This document shows positions 58,691 through 64,000 of a DNA stretch of 64,000 bases, piece after piece. Each line of letters opens with the position of its first letter. Position 1 is the first letter of the stretch. The notes under the pieces are model-generated. The model did no database searches and was not told where the DNA came from. It was given only the letters and a program-made list of their open reading frames with translations. Location of the stretch: positions 30,627,903 to 30,691,902 of the forward strand of contig NC_063152.1 of the NCBI RefSeq assembly GCF_020921035.1, written 5' to 3'. The DNA is from Rhodamnia argentea. Taxonomy: Eukaryota > Streptophyta > Magnoliopsida > Myrtales > Myrtaceae. Both the position numbers and the translations under genes were made by a program.

Positions 58691-60844
58691 ATTAAATTGG
58701 TTGAAGTTGGGTTTTTTGCAAAGCCATTAAAACACACCCTTAACTGTCTTTTGCTTTATTAAACCCATTTTAGCTAGTTTTATAAATTTTAGGCAAACTA
58801 TATTTCATCTAACTTAAATAGTATGAGTTGAAATATGAATTCACGTCCCATTTTGCCACCTCTAAATAAAGGCAATGTTGCAACGGGTCAAAATTGGTCA
58901 ACCCATGGGTCGCGACACTAACATGCCTTAAAAGTGCGCATAGGGTTGACAACAATTATAATGTTTGCATCCTATCCCAACCACCTCAATTTCGGTTCAG
59001 CCAATAACGATCTACGATTTTATTATAGAGTGTCCCAAGGTATATGTTAACCATACCTAACTAAGAAAGACATTGATTTTCAATGGACTGATTGTGTAGT
59101 ACATTGGAGAACAGTGTATTGAAACTATTAAGATTCTCTTATTTAGATGTTTAACAAGTGCCTCGGGACACTATAACTCATATGTAGGTATCAAAAACTC
59201 TGTAATGAATCGAGTGGATACATAATATCATACACCAAGGAGTATGAAAATTAGTGCAATTTCACATCGTATTTCTAATGTGTTTTATTTTTTATTTTTT
59301 ATTTTTTGGTCAAACTAATGTGTCCTGTTAACAAATGCCTTGAAGGCACAAATTAAAACTACTTAAATCAGGGTTTATTTGGGGCAAAGACATAACCGAC
59401 GTGGTTTAGAACTATTATTGCTAATTGGCCATGCCAACGAGTCATGTAAGTTAGGAAAATCGATGAAATATTGTCACATCCAATTTTGGACCTAACACTT
59501 AAGTAATTATTTTTTTTAATAAGTGGTATTTAAGTGATCCGATGAAAATTTTTTACATTAAAGTCAATGTTGGACCGGCACTTTTGGTTCTTTCAATGTC
59601 AAATATTTTATTCACGGGAAATGCTTGTTAAAAATATTTTACTTGATGATTTTCAAGAAAATAATAATACGAGAATAGCGAATACGTTTAGGAATTAGAA
59701 AATACCCTTTATTGGTAGCTCGATAAATGCCGAAAAAGCACTCTTTTAAGAAACCATTCATTTCGACCAAAAAAAAAGAAACCCTTCATTAACAACCCCT
59801 AAAAAAGAGCGTGCGCGACACGCGCTTCGGGGGTGTTGGTTGTAAAAAAAAGGAGGGACAGGGATAATCATGTGCATGATGGCGCAATAAAATAAGGTGG
59901 AGTGCGAGGCGAGCGACCGACAAGATGTCGGGTGATGATTGAGTGTCCCCACAGGTGGCGTGCTAGTTGTCCCACGTGCTCCCACTCAGAAACCCCGCCC
60001 CGGTTTTTGATTGCCGTCTCTATCGTGGACCCTCCCGCAGCCGATCCCTACATCCCGGCCGTACGGGGGGCCTCCCCCCATGTGACCGGCACGTGAACTC
60101 GGTCCCCGTTGGGGGCCCTTAGGTTGGGTACTTGGTGATGTCCCCTTCGTCAAATTCCCTGTGCTTCAATTGGGTATGGAGATCTCGATAAGGTCCTTTC
60201 CGTTCGTCGCCAGCAAGCTTGTTAGTAAATATTGTGCGAAGCATTAAGCAACAATAGAGGAGCTAAAACTCAAATAACTCACCTCAGACACGGATCGCTA
60301 CTATACGAGCCTATCCGACGGTAGTCATCCGAAAATAATGTAAAGTCTACCTTCCTCACCATTACATCCCAAATTGAGAAATAATATTTTTCTTCCCCTC
60401 CACAAATCTTTACGCTTTCAAATTCGGATGAGTAGTTTAAGGACTTGCTTAGATCCAATCTCGATGAGGTCTCTTCATATATAAATTGCTTACCATGCTA
60501 TATTAAACCATGTTTTGTATTTCTTCTCGTGCCCATTCATTGAAAACCAACCTTTAGCCGAGGACACAACACAGAACGTCGAATCGTATATAACATCCGA
60601 AATGTATGGATATCAACAACTGACCTTCTTTTTCGAAATAAAAGAGAGAATGGAAGAGAAGGCGAGAGCGATAGCGACAGTGGACCACACAAAATAAGTA
60701 AAAACCCTTAAAAGGCATGAGAGAATAAGTAACACTCTTGACAACTTTTTGTTTTTGCGAAAAGGAGACGAAAGGGGAATTTCGACCCTACGAAATTTCG
60801 TCTCCACATATTCGTCATCAAGTGCTCCCTAAACGTATCGGCGA
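58691..60844. other. gene-free region
   Basis: No gene is supported. Bases 59960-60110 are GC-rich and contain two CACGTG sites, forming the left end of the G-box cluster. Confidence 0.45.
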
Positions 60845-61195
60845 TAACGACATGAATGATCCGTAAATTTTGAATCAATGTGTAATGTGGTCCTTAAAAT
60901 TTTAATTTGTTCAATGTGACCCATAAACTTTACTTTGAGGTGTCACGTGGTCCATAAGCTTTCAACTTGTTCAATGTGCTCCGTGAAGTTTTGTACATGT
61001 TCAATTTGATCCACGAACTATATGAAAATGTCTCATATTGTCCTGAATAATAGTTTTGGACATTTTCATTTATTTCATGGACTAAATTAAATATAAACTA
61101 AAAGTCAATAAAACCATATTTTACAAATTAGAAGTGCATTGACTACATTACATATTGGATCAGAATTCGAGGACAATTTGTGTCATTTTCTTAAC
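60845..61195. mobile_element. MITE family M1, copy 3
   Basis: Best-preserved left part of the family: four successive blocks of the form TTNAATTTGTTCAATGTGNNCC separated by about 35 bp, then CATGTTCAATTTGATCCACG, TATATGAAAATGTC and, at the right, the inverted end ACAATTTGTGTCATTTTC. Related to 8325-8680 and 24970-25322. It is non-coding. Confidence 0.7.
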
Positions 61196-62520
61196 TTATT
61201 AAAAAGCTGAATCGGTATGACTTTTGGGACGCCGTGTAGCTGTCAAAATATGTTGTCGTAATGTGATTGGTCAATTACACGAAGTTACGAGCGCATCGGA
61301 AAATACGGAAATTATGCACCTATGGGAAAATTATCAACCTTCTATTTGGCCAAAAACACAAAACAGTAGAGAATAGAGAGATCGGGTCGTTATCCGATGT
61401 GATCATCCATCGGTCCCAACGCGACGAGGCCGGGCACCCGGAACGCATCCTGCAACGTGAACATCACGTGAACCAGGACCCGCGGGGCTCGCGAGGGGGA
61501 AAATGACCGTGCTGCCCCCGCATAGCACATGGAAACTCCATGCTTCTAGCCACGTGTCAATCTGCTAGAGGGCAGGTAGTTCCCCCGGCGGGCCCCCGTC
61601 TCGACCCCACCAGGAACAACTTGGGGATGATGAGACTCATCAATGTGCGCTGGTCGCGTCCCCATCAGAGAATCTCTCTCTCCCCCCCGCGGGAGGGGGA
61701 GATACGACAACTTGGGACGTAACGGCAAGCCGTTCATTACCATCGTACGGCCACCAGAAGCTTTGATCTACTTCAGCCAGGCAAGGTGGGCCGTATGATG
61801 TGATGTGCCGGTACCCACCGTCACATTATAGAGAATCCTCACGGATCCAGTAACCCCGTTACGTCAACGATTCCGTCGCACTGCCCGCAAAAAAAACATT
61901 AAAATGTCCAGGAACAGAAACTTTCATTTCGTATCATGGATTAGAGAAGAAATTGCGTAAGAGATCACGGTTGATCGAGACCGTCGCAATCTGCAGAAGT
62001 TGCCGAGTTCACGCTATCATGAAATTTATCAGGTTTTACGATTCTCATCGAATGGATGCAAATAAATGTAGTTACACGACATTGAAACTTTGTTGTCGTG
62101 ATTCGCTGACTAATATTGCATGCACCGGCTGCATTTTTTTTCTTCAAAACGTGTTTTTCTAAATCTCGAGTTTTATGACGCCGAAATGCCTAAGTTGCAA
62201 TTGCAACGGGGGTTTATTAACAAGCCATCGTCGATCAATTAATTAAGTAAAAATGCGTGATTTTCAAACTTATGACCATTATTTTTAGAAATTAAGAAAA
62301 TTACGGATTATATGTATTTAGCAGTGGACATGTAAATATAACTACGACATACTGTGAGTTTATACGGAAATCGAGATCGGGTACGAATCTCCACGCTGGT
62401 TCCTCGTATTTCGTGGAAATTAATGCGGCAAGGCTGTAGGGTACTCTCAATTTAATGTTTTAATTATGAATCAACGGATTTAATTAACCAAAAAAAAAAT
62501 CATGTCTTGCTAATTACCTC
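61196..62520. other. region without a supported gene
   Basis: Bases 61380-61880 are GC-rich with promoter-like character, and the rest is AT-rich. A frame at 61540-61722 exists on the plus strand but its content is only a by-product of GC-rich DNA. Confidence 0.45.
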
Positions 62521-63130
62521 GTCAGTTGGCACCCTCCTTTATCTCCACTCATGTGAATCCTACGTGGCGCACCGTTCCCGATACATCGTCCAACTGGACG
62601 ACAGCTCGAGACACGTGTGATCCCATTACCCAGCACGTGCGTCCCCCAGCCGGGGCAAAAGTGAAACGCACGGGGGCTCCTCCTCCGCCCCCCATGCTCG
62701 GATCCGGTCAACGGTCAAAGTTCCGCTTCGCCCCCCGACGCGCGAAATCCCATCCGTGCCCTTCCGAGCACCCTCGCTCCGCGGCTTTGCCGGTCGCGCG
62801 AGATGGCGAGGGCGAATCCCAGCCGTCCGATGAGTGGAAAAAAAAGGGAAAGGGGCCGATGCACACGTGCACGTGGGAGCGGTTACCTAGAACGTTGTTG
62901 TTGGGGGAAGACAGCTTTGAGATTAGATTCGGAGATTTTGTTGATCTTGGAGACAACATGTGACCGCGTGAGCTGGTAACCATGTGATTAACCGTCTAAA
63001 CGCGAATCCCATTTTGGTATTTCAGTTAATCAAATGTGGTTAGCTCCCGGTTGGACCGCACGTGCGGCGCACGAAATTTAAGTAAAAAAATGCGCATTTT
63101 TTTTTTAGCACGCTAATTTGAGCTGGTCGG
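62521..63130. other. GC-rich promoter-like island
   Basis: A plus-strand frame at 62526-62963 (145 codons) and a minus-strand frame at 62708-62983 are open, but neither has a motif and both follow GC-rich composition. Six G-boxes lie in or next to it. I read it as regulatory or CpG-island-like DNA, not as a gene. Confidence 0.4.
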
Positions 63131-63479
63131 ACGGATTTTTTTTGTCCCTTGAATTTATTTTTTTAATATTTAAATGTCTCCGACGAATGCTCTGTCCACG
63201 TGTATCGGATAATTTTCTAGTCGATGGGGATATCATAGGTAACCCTCGAAATTATGCCGAGCGTTGATGCTGCATTTTTGAATTTAAGTTTGTCAAATTG
63301 AATTCGAGTTTTTAATTCAATTCGAGCGAAACAAATAAATCAAGTGCTCGAGTAATTGGCAAACTCATTGAGATCTAAACTCGAATTGGCCATTGTTCTC
63401 ACGCTTTGTGTACGATTTCGTTACATGTTGAGAATCAAGTCGATTTGAGTGCCGAGGTTGAAATTAGGAATCAAGAAGG

Positions 63480-63504
63480 TTATTATTATTATTATTATTA
63501 TTAA
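63480..63504. repeat. (TTA)n microsatellite
   Basis: About eight TTA units. Confidence 0.9.
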
Positions 63505-63819
63505 GAAATTTGACTAAACGAGCCCCAAGTAGGTCATCTTTATGCGGAAGCATGTTTGGTTGGTGGAGATTTCTGGGGACGACAGGAACTAGGAAATTGA
63601 ATATGATAGCTCCATTATTTAAAATGATTAACCCCCACCAAACAAATTATTAGGTTGCACTAATCTAATCATTTCCATCGATTTCTTCAATTAAATTATA
63701 GGCCCACCGTGTCTCGATTTTCCAATTCCCCAAATCGCTTTTTTTTTTTTTTAATAACATTTTTGGTTCATACTCCATAGCGACATAAAATTACAAGGGT
63801 CCCACTCCCTCGATATCGT

Positions 63820-63985
63820 GAGATTTTTGTAGTTCGAGCCCACATTTTTTCATTGGTAATTTGGATCTAGACCTATAAATAACTATCGTTACATATATTT
63901 TTTTTTTCACTTGTAATTGAGTGATGTAACAAAAAGCGCGCGGTTGTAATTATAGTGGAATCATCTGCTGGACATAACTCTTATT
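63820..63985. repeat. dispersed repeat shared with 41930-42275
   Basis: TTTTCATTGGTAATTTGGAT...TAGACCTATAAATAACTATCG and TAATTATAGTGGAATCATCTG match 41933-41985 and 42236-42262. The family is not identified. The 41.9-kb copy is interrupted by plastid ycf2 DNA. Confidence 0.55.
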
Positions 63986-64000
63986 TTTTAAAAATGACAT

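Larger units (their letters stand above)
59973..63202. promoter_or_regulatory. cluster of CACGTG (G-box) palindromes
   Basis: Exact CACGTG sites begin at 59973, 60090, 60944, 61465, 61551, 62612, 62634, 62864, 62870, 63059 and 63197. Eleven sites in 3.2 kb is far above the roughly one per 4.1 kb expected in random DNA of even composition. Several have ABRE-like flanks (ACACGTGTG, CCACGTGTC). G-boxes bind bZIP and bHLH factors (ABA, light). No start codon or gene could be tied to them inside the window, so a gene beyond 64000 may be the target. Confidence 0.55.

Noticed and set aside
62526..62983. Overlapping frames of 145 and 91 codons as a possible gene
   Set aside because: No motif, no splice support and composition-driven; the region looks like a promoter.
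1..64000. CRISPR array, operon or bacterial mobile system
   Set aside because: The window is clearly plant nuclear DNA; no direct-repeat array with unique spacers was seen.

Overview
The window is nuclear DNA of a flowering plant, most likely a woody eudicot. The evidence is spliced genes with GT-AG introns, plant-only families (PPR, HD-Zip II, DUF761, DUF247, DC1, NBS-LRR), copia LTR elements, plant MITEs and nuclear copies of plastid DNA. A rosid such as a Myrtaceae species would fit, but that is a guess; nothing here proves the species.

The first 25 kb is repeat-rich and degenerate. It opens with the 3' half of a Sirevirus-like copia element (broken reverse transcriptase and RNase H, then a 3' LTR ending at 4554) that carries a nested 5S-rRNA-derived, Cassandra-like LTR. 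Next come several diverged copies of an unidentified unit (5.9-7.0, 8.7-9.9, 10.6-11.0 and 17.1-18.4 kb), a palindromic MITE with target-site duplication, a copia LTR plus gag fragment, an antisense copia integrase remnant, an NBS-LRR pseudogene, and a DC1-domain pseudogene (18.8-22.7 kb) cut in two by a 2.76-kb solo LTR. A GC-rich minisatellite lies at 23.7-24.2 kb.

The middle (25.5-53.5 kb) holds the real genes. In order: a 12-exon palmitoyl-protein thioesterase gene (+); a convergent 6-exon PTPMT1-type dual-specificity phosphatase gene (-) with a SINE in its first intron; a single-exon PPR gene (-); a patch of plastid-derived DNA (psaB-rps14 junction and ycf2); a single-exon DUF761 protein (+); a DUF247 pseudogene (-); and a 4-exon HD-Zip class II transcription factor gene (-). 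All splice junctions given were read by eye and keep the frame; total lengths match the families.

The last 10 kb has no gene I can support. It contains MITEs, a second copy of the minisatellite family, and a marked cluster of CACGTG (G-box) palindromes in GC-rich DNA that looks like promoter or CpG-island sequence. The genes do not form a pathway cluster; two encode lipid-related hydrolases and sit tail to tail, probably by chance. I found no convincing new biological system. The best leads are the 5S-bearing LTR, the DC1 gene split by a solo LTR, the plastid mosaic, the dispersed minisatellite family and the G-box cluster.
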